NCBI GenBank assembly: GCA_030706465.1
Contig: JAUZOM010000002.1
Coordinates: 1 to 58,397, forward strand
From: Bacteroidota bacterium
Lineage (GTDB): Bacteria > Bacteroidota > Bacteroidia > Bacteroidales > Paludibacteraceae
Length of the DNA stretch: 58,397 nt
Direction of reading: 5' to 3'
The notes beneath the pieces were generated by a model, which worked only from the letters and a program-made list of their open reading frames with translations, was not told the origin of the DNA and did not search any database. A program made the translations under genes and the position numbers. Positions 26,227-35,374 of this stretch are shown one piece after another (position 1 is the first letter of the stretch; each line of letters starts with the position of its first letter).

Positions 26227-26262
26227 AATAGAGACGTTGATTACAGCGTCTCTATTTTTTTA
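26227..26262 (+). terminator. terminator after the carboxyltransferase gene
   Basis: AATAGAGACG (26227-26236) pairs perfectly with CGTCTCTATT (26247-26256) around a 10-base loop, followed by six T. It lies 38 bp after the stop codon. Confidence 0.85.
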
Positions 26263-26323
26263 TACTCTATTTGTGGAAAATAAAAAGATTCTATTAAATA
26301 GCGGAAAAACCAATTGAAATCGC

Positions 26324-26331
26324 TATTTTTG
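26324..26331 (+). promoter_or_regulatory. possible -7 element of the permease gene
   Basis: TATTTTTG matches TAnnTTTG, 82 bp before the permease ATG. It is downstream of the terminator at 26227-26262. The -33 partner is weak. Confidence 0.4.
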
Positions 26332-26413
26332 CAACAAAAACATACCATTTATAAAGTAGAATGGGATTTATTCTATCAAACTGGCTTTTTAGCCTACCTG
26401 AAATTAATTATTT

Positions 26414-27883
26414 ATGATAAAAGATTTATTTATTAAAAAAACATTGGCTCAGCTCGATGAGCAAGCCGATAGCAATCACAACACGTTAAAACGTCATCTC
26501 AGCGCTTTAAACCTCACGTTGCTGGGAGTTGGCTGTGTGATCGGAGCAGGCATTTTTGTACTTACAGGAACAGCTGCTGCCTTACACGCAGGGCCTGCAA
26601 TTGCCATATCTTTTATCATCTCTGCTTTGGGTTGTTTGTTGGCAGGCCTTTGTTATGCTGAGTTTGCTTCCATGATTCCAGTTTCAGGTAGCGCTTATAC
26701 CTATGGTTACGCCACTATGGGCGAATTTGTAGCCTGGATTATCGGTTGGGATTTAATTTTAGAATACCTATTTGGTTCGGCAACGGTCGCTGTGGGTTGG
26801 TCGGGCTATGTTTCCAGTTTATTAGCAGATTTTGGGCTTGCCTTACCATCGGCCATGTGTCAAAGTCCATTTATTTATGATTCAGCCGGATGGCATTTAT
26901 CGGGTGCCATCATCAATTTCCCGGCAGTATTCATTGTTGGAGTTATGACTACTTTGTTAGTTATCGGAATAAAAGAATCAGCCAAGTTTAATAACATTAT
27001 TGTTCTAATTAAAGTAACGGTTATCTTGTTATTTATTGGTTTTGGTATTTCTCACATTCATTTAGCCAACTGGACTCCATTCATTCCGGCTAATACCGGA
27101 GAATTCGGTCATTTCGGATGGTCAGGTGTTTTGACAGGTGCTGCAGTTGTATTTTTTGCCTATGTCGGATTTGATGCCGTCTCAACAACATCCCAGGAAG
27201 CCATCAATCCTAAACGCGATGTACCGAGAGGAATTCTTTTCTCTCTCTTAATTTGTACGATTTTGTATATTGCAGTAAGCTTGGTATTAACAGGAATACT
27301 TAATTATAAGTATTTAAATGTTGAAGCACCTATTGCGTTGGCTATAAATAGCGCCGGACCCGGATTAATGTGGTTACGCCCAATCATAAAAATAGGAGCC
27401 ATTGCTGGTCTCAGTTCAGTAGTATTAGTGTTGTTACTGGGTCAGTCCCGCGTATTTTTTACAATGGCCAGTGATGGATTGTTATGGAAAAGCTTTGCCA
27501 AAACTCATTCCAAGTTCAAGACGCCTCATATTACAACCATTGTAACAGGATGCGTTGCCGCTTTTTTTGCAGGTCTATTTCCTATTGGTTTATTAGGCGA
27601 AATGGTCTCTATAGGAACGCTATTAGCATTTGTAATTGTTTCTGTGGGAATCGTTCTACTGCGTAAGTCCGAACCAAATGCTGTTCGCGGATTTAGAACA
27701 CCATGGGTACCTTTTGTTCCAATACTCGGAGCTCTGGTATGTTTTGCCCAAATGGCTTCATTGCCTCGCGACACTTGGATTCGTCTCTTTGGATGGATGG
27801 CTATTGGCTTTGTGATCTATTTTACCTATGGAATCAAACATAGTCATGCAAGACAGAATAGAAAGGACAACAAAAAGAGTTAG
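26414..27883 (+). CDS. APC family amino acid permease (CAT type)
   Basis: A 489-residue inner-membrane transporter with about 12-13 hydrophobic helices. TM1 has the unwound substrate loop VIGAGIFVLTG, TM2-3 has CYAEFASMIPVSGSAYTYGYATMGE, and the middle has FFAYVGFDAVSTTSQEAINPKRDVPRGI. These blocks are characteristic of the cationic amino acid transporter branch of the APC superfamily (YfnA-like). Import of an amino acid coupled to protons is likely; the specific substrate is not evident. It appears monocistronic, closed by the hairpin at 27891-27938. Confidence 0.92.
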   Translation: MIKDLFIKKTLAQLDEQADSNHNTLKRHLSALNLTLLGVGCVIGAGIFVLTGTAAALHAGPAIAISFIISALGCLLAGLCYAEFASMIPVSGSAYTYGYATMGEFVAWIIGWDLILEYLFGSATVAVGWSGYVSSLLADFGLALPSAMCQSPFIYDSAGWHLSGAIINFPAVFIVGVMTTLLVIGIKESAKFNNIIVLIKVTVILLFIGFGISHIHLANWTPFIPANTGEFGHFGWSGVLTGAAVVFFAYVGFDAVSTTSQEAINPKRDVPRGILFSLLICTILYIAVSLVLTGILNYKYLNVEAPIALAINSAGPGLMWLRPIIKIGAIAGLSSVVLVLLLGQSRVFFTMASDGLLWKSFAKTHSKFKTPHITTIVTGCVAAFFAGLFPIGLLGEMVSIGTLLAFVIVSVGIVLLRKSEPNAVRGFRTPWVPFVPILGALVCFAQMASLPRDTWIRLFGWMAIGFVIYFTYGIKHSHARQNRKDNKKS

Positions 27884-27890
27884 AAATCTA

Positions 27891-27938
27891 TATTTCAATA
27901 AAAAAGCCTCACAAATGTGAGGCTTTTTTATTGAAATA
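27891..27938. terminator. bidirectional terminator between the permease and the regulator
   Basis: A perfect inverted repeat: TATTTCAATAAAAAAGCCTCAC (from 27891) against its complement ending at 27938, with a core stem GCCTCACA...TGTGAGGC and T-runs on both strands. It serves the two converging genes. Confidence 0.9.
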
Positions 27939-27985
27939 TAGCTAAAAACGCATATAAAAGCGCTTTTCCTATGAATATTTGCTAC

Positions 27986-28369
27986 CTAGCTTAACCTTTG
28001 ACTGACGGAAGCTACCATTCGATATCCTTTACCGTGAATATTGATAATCATGACGTCTGGATCTCCACTAAGCAACTTACGCAGTTTACAAATATAGACA
28101 TCCATACTTCTTGCATTATAATAGCTGTCATCTTTCCAAATAGTCTTAAGAGTATACTTCCGGTCCAAGAAACTGTTTGTATTGGATGCAAACAAAATAA
28201 GTAAATGCATTTCTTTTTTTGTGAGCTTCTTAGTCTCTCCTTTGAAAGTAAGCAGTCGTTTTTGAACATCTACTTCATAGCCACCGATAGTGTAAAAAGG
28301 CACTTGCAAAAGCTTGTAAAGCACATCATCGTCTTCAATTAACGTGATTTTGTCATTTTCGTTTTCCAT
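27986..28369 (-). CDS. OmpR/PhoB winged-helix regulator lacking a receiver domain (RprY-like)
   Basis: A 127-residue protein (start at MENENDK, 28369; an ATG at 28453 is possible but the extra residues look like untranslated leader). Residues about 25-127 are a complete winged-helix DNA-binding domain: KLTKKEMHLLILFASNTNSFLDRKYTLKTIW, then ARSMDVYICKLRKLL and INIHGKGYRMV. Residues 7-18 (ITLIEDDDVLYK) look like the first strand and acidic pocket of a receiver domain, after which the rest of the receiver is missing. The DNA-binding part is closest to RprY-type regulators of Bacteroides. It may bind DNA without phosphorylation control. No histidine kinase is adjacent. Confidence 0.78.
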   Translation of the reverse strand: MENENDKITLIEDDDVLYKLLQVPFYTIGGYEVDVQKRLLTFKGETKKLTKKEMHLLILFASNTNSFLDRKYTLKTIWKDDSYYNARSMDVYICKLRKLLSGDPDVMIINIHGKGYRMVASVSQRLS

Positions 28370-29106
28370 TTTCGTAATTTTTTGAGTTTGTATAGTGATA
28401 GCGATAGTGAATTCAGTACTTAAATAATTAATCGTCAATTTTAATTTTTCCAAATCAAAAAGAGCACCTGAAGACTAATTTTAAATTGTTTATACAACTT
28501 GTTTAAGTTTACAACTTGTTTTGTGATTTATTTGTTTAAAATTTATGTCAAAGATATATATTATTTTATTTTATTACATCATTTTGAGGAAATATTTATT
28601 AACAACTTAGTATTTCATCCAACTATATATACGGTTTAAAAAAGTATCAATTGAAAAATACATTATTGTAATTTTCTCTTTCGAGTTTTGTAAACGAAAA
28701 GGGAATCGAACTTTTATTGGGAAAAGTCAATCGTAAGATTTTTTGTCAGATAAACCAGGCTTCTAATATTATTATCATAAATTATTCCTTATTGTAAGGC
28801 GCAGGTTGCTCTAGAGTAATTCAAAAAAGTTATTTTTGTGTTCAAACATAAAAACAATGCAAATATAAAAATAATTATTTGCATTGTTAACTATTTATCT
28901 ATATTTTATTAATAATATTTTCATAAAATTGTGATGGGTCAATTTAAGGAAGAAATAGGAATCCTGACTTAGATTTTAGTTTATAGTTTTAATAAAAAGG
29001 GAACTATGCAGAATGAAAATAAAATTGAAAAAATGATGTCAAAAATGAACCAGATGTCTTTTTATGTGTTTTTAATACAATATTAAACATTAAATTAATA
29101 TATGTT
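28370..29106. other. long AT-rich intergenic region upstream of the receiver-less regulator
   Basis: No gene is supported. A 13-bp perfect inverted repeat, AACAATGCAAATA (28853-28865) and TATTTGCATTGTT (28876-28888), separated by 10 bases, is the only clear structure. It could be a regulator binding site or hairpin. The short T-loop-like word GGGAATCGAAC near 28691 is not part of a tRNA. Confidence 0.45.
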
Positions 29107-30036
29107 ATGAAACATACAATTTTAGGTGCAGGTGGTTCTATCGGAAACGCACTGACAAACGAGTTACTGAAGACAAACGAGAGCATTCGTCTTGTTTCGC
29201 GAAGTAATTATTCCGTAACCGGCACAGAATCATTCAGAGCAGATATTACTTCATACGAGGAGACCTTAAATAGTATCAAAGGATCAGACATTGTATACTT
29301 ATTAGCCGGATTGCCTTACGACAGAAAAGTATGGATCAAATGGTGGCCAAAAATTATGAAGAATGTCATTGATGCCTGTAAGAATTATGATGCAAAATTA
29401 ATTTTCTTTGATAACGTGTATATGTATGGCAAAGTGGATGGAAAAATGACAGAAACAACCTCATATTCACCCTGCAGTGTCAAGGGTGAAGTCAGAGCTA
29501 TTGTTGCCAACATGTTACATACAGAAATGGAGCATGATAATATACAGGCCATTATAGCTCGGTCCGCTGATTTTTATGGGCCTTATGCATCAAATTCAAG
29601 TGTATTATATTTCTTAGTACTGGATAAAATGATGAAAAATAAAAAAGCACAATGGATAGCCGATGAGACGAAGTTGCACTCATTTACCTACACACAGGAT
29701 TGTGCTAAGGCTTTAAATTTACTTAGGAAAAAATCTGACTGCTACCAACAAGTATGGCATTTACCAACTTATAGTCCCGCGATAACCGGAAAATCATTTA
29801 TTGACTTAATCGCTGAGGAACTTGAAGTAGTGCCTAATTATACCGTGCTAAAAAAATGGATGCTAAGTCCGATGGGATTATTTAACAGGACTGTATTTGA
29901 ATCATTGGAGATGATTTATCAAAGTGAATATGACTATCTGTTTGATTCTACAAAATTTAATGAGTACTTTAATTTTAAGCCTACCACATATAAAACCGGA
30001 ATACATGAAACAATTGAGTTCTATAGAGGAAAATAA
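29107..30036 (+). CDS. NAD-dependent epimerase/dehydratase family protein (extended SDR)
   Basis: A 309-residue protein. The nucleotide-binding loop GAGGSIG is at residues 7-13. The catalytic-type segment is DNVYMYGKVDG, where YMYGK stands at the YxxxK position of extended or atypical SDRs, and SFTYTQDCAKAL is also typical. It is probably an NAD(P)-dependent nucleotide-sugar or small-molecule modifying enzyme; the substrate is unknown. It is followed after 176 bp by the Nramp gene on the same strand with no clear terminator between. Confidence 0.78.
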   Translation: MKHTILGAGGSIGNALTNELLKTNESIRLVSRSNYSVTGTESFRADITSYEETLNSIKGSDIVYLLAGLPYDRKVWIKWWPKIMKNVIDACKNYDAKLIFFDNVYMYGKVDGKMTETTSYSPCSVKGEVRAIVANMLHTEMEHDNIQAIIARSADFYGPYASNSSVLYFLVLDKMMKNKKAQWIADETKLHSFTYTQDCAKALNLLRKKSDCYQQVWHLPTYSPAITGKSFIDLIAEELEVVPNYTVLKKWMLSPMGLFNRTVFESLEMIYQSEYDYLFDSTKFNEYFNFKPTTYKTGIHETIEFYRGK

Positions 30037-30212
30037 AAGAACATCAAAACACACTCTAACTAAACCATTGTAAGCAAATAATATATCATAATTTTATTGA
30101 TGATGCAAACATTCAGATTGTTTCATTAATTCTATTCTCCGAATATAACACTTCTCTAAAATCAGATGCAATATAAATCATTGATTCGTAATTCAAAAAT
30201 ATTAAAACATAG

Positions 30213-31472
30213 ATGTTCAAATTATTCAACAATATAGACCGAAAGGGTTATAAACCCAGATATGGAGGATTAGACATTTTAAAATTTATTGGCCCGGGAT
30301 TATTGGTGACAGTCGGTTTTATTGACCCGGGAAATTGGGCCTCAAATCTTGCTGCCGGAGCTGAGTATGGTTACTCCCTGTTATGGATGGTGACTCTATC
30401 AACTATCATGCTTATTTTTCTCCAACATAACGTAGCGCATTTAGGCATAGCAACCGGACTTTGTCTTTCGGAGGCAGCAACAATCTATTTAAAGCCACGA
30501 TATTCCAAACTGCTTTTGATATCAGCTATGTTCGCATCCATTTCCACTTCATTAGCAGAAATACTTGGTGGTGCTATTGCATTGAATATGCTTTTTCAGA
30601 TGCCTATCAGAGCAGGAGCATTATTTGTTACCATATTTGTGGTCATAATGCTTTTCACTAATTCATACAAAATAATTGAAAAATGGATTATTGCTTTTGT
30701 TTCTGTCATAGGGCTGTCATTTTTATATGAACTATCGTTAATTAATATTGATTGGAACAGTGCTGCTACGGGTTGGGTTACACCATCAATTCCTCCCGGG
30801 TCGATGTTGATTATAATGAGTGTCTTGGGAGCCGTCGTGATGCCTCATAATCTGTTTTTACATTCTGAGATTATTCAAAGTCGTCAATGGAACCTTAGAG
30901 ATGACAAGATTATAAAGAAACAACTGCGATTTGAATTTACAGATACTTTGGTTTCCATGATAATTGGGTGGGCTATCAATAGTGCCATGATTTTACTGGC
31001 AGCCGCAACCTTCTATAAAACAAAAGCTCCTGTTTCTGAACTTCAGCAAGCTAAAGAGCTACTGACCCCATTACTCGGAATGCATGCATCCAATGTATTT
31101 GCTGTCGCGTTATTATTTTCAGGAGTTGCTTCTACCATTACTTCAGGGATGGCAGCAGGCTCCATATTTGCAGGGATGTATAAAGAACCTTACGATATTA
31201 AAGATAATCACACCAGATTAGGAATTGCCATTTCGTTGATTATAGCCTTGATTATCGTTCTTATGATTACGAATCCATTTCAGGGGCTAATTATTTCTCA
31301 AATGATTTTAAGTATTCAATTGCCGTTTACAATCTTCTTCCAAGTGTATTTAACTTCATCTGAAAAAGTTATGGGAAAATATAAGAATTCTACTATGTCT
31401 AAGATTTTACTTAACCTGCTTGGAGTAATTGTTACAGTACTCAATATTGCTTTGTTCATTAGTTTGTTTTAA
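30213..31472 (+). CDS. Nramp family divalent metal transporter
   Basis: A 419-residue membrane protein with about 11 helices. The two metal-site motifs of the family are present: DPGN at residues 38-41 in GFIDPGNWASNLAAG (TM1) and M210-P-H212 in GAVVMPHNLFLHS (TM6). The DPGN/MPH pair predicts transport of Mn2+ or Fe2+ driven by protons (MntH-like). No MntR-type regulator or known metal-sensing RNA was seen in the 176-bp upstream gap. Confidence 0.92.
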   Translation: MFKLFNNIDRKGYKPRYGGLDILKFIGPGLLVTVGFIDPGNWASNLAAGAEYGYSLLWMVTLSTIMLIFLQHNVAHLGIATGLCLSEAATIYLKPRYSKLLLISAMFASISTSLAEILGGAIALNMLFQMPIRAGALFVTIFVVIMLFTNSYKIIEKWIIAFVSVIGLSFLYELSLINIDWNSAATGWVTPSIPPGSMLIIMSVLGAVVMPHNLFLHSEIIQSRQWNLRDDKIIKKQLRFEFTDTLVSMIIGWAINSAMILLAAATFYKTKAPVSELQQAKELLTPLLGMHASNVFAVALLFSGVASTITSGMAAGSIFAGMYKEPYDIKDNHTRLGIAISLIIALIIVLMITNPFQGLIISQMILSIQLPFTIFFQVYLTSSEKVMGKYKNSTMSKILLNLLGVIVTVLNIALFISLF

Positions 31473-31521
31473 AAGAACAATAAAAAACTGAAATAAAGAA
31501 TCTGTGCTAATAATAATTTAT

Positions 31522-31529
31522 TATATTTG
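31522..31529 (+). promoter_or_regulatory. possible -7 element of queD-queE
   Basis: TATATTTG matches TAnnTTTG, 41 bp before the queD ATG. No matching TTTG is found at the right spacing. Confidence 0.35.
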
Positions 31530-31570
31530 TTGAAATATATAAATTTCCAATAATCGTTGAAGGAAAAAGT

Positions 31571-31921
31571 ATGTACACTATAAGTAAAGAATTTTATTTT
31601 TCGGCAAGTCATCAATTACATGGTTTAATCAAAGATCATCCCTGTGGACGAATTCACGGGCATAATTATACGTTGAGAGTATTTCTGAGAGGGGATCTCA
31701 ACAGAGAAGGTTTTGTTCAGGATTACAGCGATTTGAAACCAATTTCTGACTGGGTAGATCAAACTCTTGATCACAAACATTTGAATGATGTTTTTGATTT
31801 CCAGACATCAGTTGAAAATATATGCAAATATGTTTATGACTTGTTTAAACCACAGTTCCCATTATTAACCGCAATAGAAATGAGTGAGACTCCAAAGACC
31901 AACTGTCGTTATGAAGAATAA
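31571..31921 (+). CDS. queD: 6-carboxytetrahydropterin synthase
   Basis: A 116-residue PTPS-family protein. Zinc ligands H14 (SASHQL), H29 and H31 (GRIHGHNY) and the catalytic C25 are in place; DHKHLND and EMSETPKTNCRY complete the family pattern. C25 with this spacing fits QueD of queuosine synthesis, converting dihydroneopterin triphosphate to 6-carboxytetrahydropterin. Its stop overlaps the queE start by 11 bp (ATGAAGAATAA), indicating translational coupling and confirming the pathway. Confidence 0.93.
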   Translation: MYTISKEFYFSASHQLHGLIKDHPCGRIHGHNYTLRVFLRGDLNREGFVQDYSDLKPISDWVDQTLDHKHLNDVFDFQTSVENICKYVYDLFKPQFPLLTAIEMSETPKTNCRYEE

Positions 31922-32540
31922 TGTTTCTGGAATTATTCTTAATGTTGTTGAGATTTTTAAATCAATTCAAGGAGAAGGTGCCAATACAGGTAAAGCAGCT
32001 GTTTTTGTGAGACTGGCCAATTGCAATATGTCTTGTTGGTTTTGTGATACAGATTGGAGTCAAAGTCATAAAATGACCGTAATGGAAGTATTGGAAGAAG
32101 TAAAAAAACTTTCAAATCCGAACGCATACCCGGATAACCTGCTCATTTGGACAGGAGGTGAACCGACATTACAATTGACAGATGAAATTCTTGAGCTTTT
32201 TCAGGATTATTATAATTGTATTGAAACAAATGGAACAAATCCTGTTCCAAAAAGAATAGAATATATTTCGTGTAGTCCGAAGGTTAGTCCGGCTGAATTG
32301 AAAAAGAATTTTACTCGCGTAAATGAATTTCGATACCCGATAAAAGTAGGGGACAGGTTACCGGATATTTCGGAATTACCAAAAGCAGATAACTATTTCG
32401 TAAGTCCTATATTTTTAGGGGAAGAAAAAAAACGGTTTCAACAAATTGATGAAAATATAATCTATTCTATAAATTATATAAAAGACAATCCACAATGGAG
32501 ATTATCATTACAACTTCATAAACTATTGAATATCCCATAG
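31911..32540 (+). CDS. queE: 7-carboxy-7-deazaguanine synthase (radical SAM)
   Basis: A 209-residue radical SAM enzyme. The cluster-binding cysteines are in NCNMSCWFCDTDW (CxxxCxxC), preceded by VEIFKSIQGEG, the hallmark opening of QueE. LIWTGGEPTLQ is the SAM-binding GGE motif. It converts the QueD product to 7-carboxy-7-deazaguanine on the way to preQ0 and queuosine. I start at 31911 (MKNNVSG) rather than 31884 because of the tight overlap with queD and the position of the first conserved residues. queC and queF are not in the window. Confidence 0.93.
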   Translation: MKNNVSGIILNVVEIFKSIQGEGANTGKAAVFVRLANCNMSCWFCDTDWSQSHKMTVMEVLEEVKKLSNPNAYPDNLLIWTGGEPTLQLTDEILELFQDYYNCIETNGTNPVPKRIEYISCSPKVSPAELKKNFTRVNEFRYPIKVGDRLPDISELPKADNYFVSPIFLGEEKKRFQQIDENIIYSINYIKDNPQWRLSLQLHKLLNIP

Positions 32541-32554
32541 AATAAAGATTATCC

Positions 32555-33139
32555 CTATTTTTTCCAGCGCTTTAACTCCGTATAAAGCCTTTGAATAGGC
32601 AGTCCCATAACATTGAAGTACGACCCTTCAATATATTCGACACCAATATAACCAATCCATTCCTGAACTCCATATGCTCCCGCTTTATCATAAGGCTGGA
32701 AATTTTGAAGATAATACTCAATTTCTTCTGGGCTAAGCCTTGAAAAACGGACTTCTGAAATTACATGAAAAGTTTTACGTTTTAACAATGTGCTTATACA
32801 AACTCCTGTAATAACCTGATGTGTTTTGCCGGACAACGCTTTAAGCATCCTTGTCGCATCTGCTTTGTCGACGGGTTTTCCAAAGACATTCCCTTCATGC
32901 CAGACAATAGTATCAGCAGTAATGAGTAATGTATTCTCGTCCATTTTATCAACAAATGCATCAGCCTTTTTTTCTGCTAAATACATCGGTATATCAACGC
33001 CAACCAGTTGAGATGGATAACTTTCCTCTACTTCAACATTCTGAACTTCAAACGGAATATTGAGTCCGCGTAAAAGTTCTTCACGTCGTGGAGACTGTGA
33101 TGCAAGAATTATATTATAATTATTAAGGTGTGATAGCAT
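32555..33139 (-). CDS. maf: Maf family nucleoside triphosphate pyrophosphatase
   Basis: A 194-residue protein. The signature LASQSPRREELL opens the domain at about residues 12-23, ITADTIV holds the catalytic aspartate, and KAGAYGVQEWIGYIGVEYIEGSYFNVMGLP is the typical C-terminal block. Maf proteins hydrolyse non-canonical or selected NTPs (dTTP/UTP type) and are linked to septum control. It is the last gene of the six-gene minus-strand run, 24 bp after the UbiA gene and ending 14 bp from the converging queE. Confidence 0.93.
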   Translation of the reverse strand: MLSHLNNYNIILASQSPRREELLRGLNIPFEVQNVEVEESYPSQLVGVDIPMYLAEKKADAFVDKMDENTLLITADTIVWHEGNVFGKPVDKADATRMLKALSGKTHQVITGVCISTLLKRKTFHVISEVRFSRLSPEEIEYYLQNFQPYDKAGAYGVQEWIGYIGVEYIEGSYFNVMGLPIQRLYTELKRWKK

Positions 33140-33163
33140 ATCTTGTAGTTTGAACAGATTAAT

Positions 33164-34150
33164 CTATTTTAAAACAAACACATTAAACAAGCTTATTCCA
33201 AATGTTTTTGCTTGCAAATAATAAAAAACAAAGCTATACAAAACCCCTATGAGCATTATAACTTTTGATAAATTCGAAACCTGGTGAAAATCGGACTGCG
33301 ATTTTGCTTTCTGAATTAAATAACAAAGAGCAGCAAATGGCAATACCAACCCGAAAATAATATAACGTATAGTTAACGTTCCGGCAAAATGAATTAAGAA
33401 TTCATTTGCTAAAAACAATCCGGTTACAGTTATAACAACCAAACCATATAAAAACATTTTTGTTTTATTTATACCCCACTTTATTGGCAAGGTGCGACAT
33501 TCCATCTCCCGATCCCCTTTTTCATCTTCCATGTCTTTGATTATTTCCCGAATCAGAGTGCACAAAAAAGCAAATAAAGCGAAACCACCTATCCAGCCAT
33601 AAAATTGAGTAGGAATAGGAGTTTCGAAAACCAAATTGCCAAATTCCTTTTTCAGAAAAGCTAGTTGGGTTATACCAACTACCAATACAGCCATCGCTGA
33701 AACAAAAGCAACTACCAAATTTCCGATTAAAAAAAGTCGTTTATAGCTTGCTGAATAAAACCACAATAAGCCAGGAACAACAATAAAAATAAAAGCAAGT
33801 GTAAAGCTTCGGGCAAAGAACGCCAACAATAATCCGCAAACGACCCCCAAACCGGTTAAAACCTGATGTAAAAACATTGCAAATTGTCTGGATAATCTAT
33901 TTCCCACAATCTGTCTATCAGGTCTATTTATTGCATCTATTTTCACATCAAAATAATCATTCAACACATATCCGCCGGCTGCAATTAAAACAGTTGCCAT
34001 AATCAATAAAAACAACATATTAGTCTCCATCGAAGCATCAAATCCAAAAGTTTGCAGAATTGGCACAAGCACAACCTGTCGCATAACAAATTGCATGACT
34101 GCGATAAAAATCAAATTTTGATAACGGATAAGTCTTAAATAGGCAAACAT
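33164..34150 (-). CDS. UbiA-type prenyltransferase (geranylgeranylglycerol-phosphate synthase-like annotation)
   Basis: A 328-residue membrane protein with about nine helices. The first aspartate-rich motif is N64-D-YF-D68-VKI-D72 in GYVLNDYFDVKIDAINRPDR, and the second is DMEDEKGDREMECRTLP at about 206-222, which coordinate Mg-pyrophosphate. Bacteroidetes members at this genomic position are usually annotated as geranylgeranylglycerol-phosphate geranylgeranyltransferase, but the actual acceptor in bacteria is not settled. It sits between DUF2520 and maf, a conserved neighbourhood in the phylum. Confidence 0.85.
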   Translation of the reverse strand: MFAYLRLIRYQNLIFIAVMQFVMRQVVLVPILQTFGFDASMETNMLFLLIMATVLIAAGGYVLNDYFDVKIDAINRPDRQIVGNRLSRQFAMFLHQVLTGLGVVCGLLLAFFARSFTLAFIFIVVPGLLWFYSASYKRLFLIGNLVVAFVSAMAVLVVGITQLAFLKKEFGNLVFETPIPTQFYGWIGGFALFAFLCTLIREIIKDMEDEKGDREMECRTLPIKWGINKTKMFLYGLVVITVTGLFLANEFLIHFAGTLTIRYIIFGLVLPFAALCYLIQKAKSQSDFHQVSNLSKVIMLIGVLYSFVFYYLQAKTFGISLFNVFVLK

Positions 34151-34207
34151 ATAATATAATTATGTAGTAAATTTTGTTTTAACATCCGTATTGAATTGTT
34201 TCCTTTT

Positions 34208-34978
34208 TCATTGTTTTTTATGCCGGATATAAATATTTTTGGTCAAAATCTTATATATCTTCTTTAGATCTGGTCTTTTATTCAACATTGAAAGATGTTT
34301 TGATATTGTTTTTTTGTCCATCCTTACAGCCGGTCCCGTTTGGGCTTCATAAGGATTCATTGTTTTTATTTTTTCAGCAGTCTCTGCAATGAGAGGCTGA
34401 ATAATTTCAAACAAGAATCCTGAATCTTCCAAAATTTTAGAAGCAACATCGTACATATAGTTGGTAAAATTGCACGCAAAAACTGCAGCCAAATGAATCT
34501 TTTTACGTTGTTCTGAATTAATTATATATGTTTTATTGGATAATAAATTTCCTATTTCAAGCAATTTCTTTTGAACTTCCAGATCGCTGGCCTCAATACA
34601 AATAGGAATTTGACTAAAATCAACCTGTTTGTCCTTTGAAAAAGTTTGCAGCGGATATAAAACACCAAATTTTGTAGTGAATCCTTCGAATTCACCCATC
34701 GGAATACAACCGGCAGTGTGTACTTGTATACCCTCCGGCATTTCTATCTTTCTTAATATACTTTTAAAAGCATTATCTGTCAAGGCATAAAAATAGATAT
34801 CTGCATCCTTATAAATATCTGAAATATCTGTAATAAAGGAAGTATTCAGCTTTTCAGATAAAGTCTCGGCATTTTTAATATTTCTACTATAAACCTGACT
34901 TATTATAACTCCCTTTGCCTGTAATGCTAATCCTAAATGCGTAGCAACACTGCCTGAACCTATTAAAACAACTTTCAT
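34208..34978 (-). CDS. DUF2520 (Rossmann-like NAD(P)-binding) protein
   Basis: A 256-residue protein. The N-terminal KVVLIGSGSVATHLGLAL is a dinucleotide-binding loop, followed by the family block VHTAGCIPM and LYPLQTFSKDKQVDF. The C-terminal helical domain, with IHLAAVFACNFTNYMYDVA, is characteristic of DUF2520. The reaction is unknown; the fold resembles ProC/NAD-dependent reductases. It lies in the conserved DUF2520-UbiA-Maf group. Confidence 0.87.
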   Translation of the reverse strand: MKVVLIGSGSVATHLGLALQAKGVIISQVYSRNIKNAETLSEKLNTSFITDISDIYKDADIYFYALTDNAFKSILRKIEMPEGIQVHTAGCIPMGEFEGFTTKFGVLYPLQTFSKDKQVDFSQIPICIEASDLEVQKKLLEIGNLLSNKTYIINSEQRKKIHLAAVFACNFTNYMYDVASKILEDSGFLFEIIQPLIAETAEKIKTMNPYEAQTGPAVRMDKKTISKHLSMLNKRPDLKKIYKILTKNIYIRHKKQ

Positions 34979-35027
34979 ATATTAATTGAAATAGTTTATC
35001 AATATTAACTAATAATGGCAAACGACA

Positions 35028-35351
35028 TTATTTCTTCTTAATTCCGAAAACCATGATTGCTCCGGCCAAAATAAGCAATAAGGGCCAAATAAAGTCGGAG
35101 ATATTCCTTGTCAACTGAATAATGTCTGACAAACGAAAAAGAAGTCCGACAACAATAAGCACAATACCTATATTTTTATTTGAATGAAAAAGTAAGAAAA
35201 TCACACCCATTATAAGTGGATAATTTTTAAAATCAAAAATATAAGGTACAATTTCAGACGGTAAAATCTGAAGTTGCCGTAGTAGAAATAAGCATCCAAA
35301 AACCAACAAGGTAATTCCCCAAGCTAAGCGATTATCTTTTTTGTTTGACAT
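35028..35351 (-). CDS. small four-helix membrane protein (DUF5668-like)
   Basis: A 107-residue protein that starts with a short charged stretch (MSNKKDNRLAWG) followed by four hydrophobic segments and ends in GIKKK. The WGITLLVFGCLFLLRQLQILP and IWPLLLILAGAIMVFG segments resemble the LiaI/DUF5668 membrane modules. Function unknown; it could be an envelope stress component. It is 23 bp from the nitroreductase gene and 49 bp before the DUF2520 gene. Confidence 0.7.
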   Translation of the reverse strand: MSNKKDNRLAWGITLLVFGCLFLLRQLQILPSEIVPYIFDFKNYPLIMGVIFLLFHSNKNIGIVLIVVGLLFRLSDIIQLTRNISDFIWPLLLILAGAIMVFGIKKK

Positions 35352-35374
35352 ATTTTCAGTTGAAGTTATTGAAG

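Noticed and set aside
28685-28735. tRNA gene suggested by GGGAATCGAAC
   Set aside because: The opposite strand has a T-loop-like word, but no acceptor, D or anticodon stems can be formed around it.
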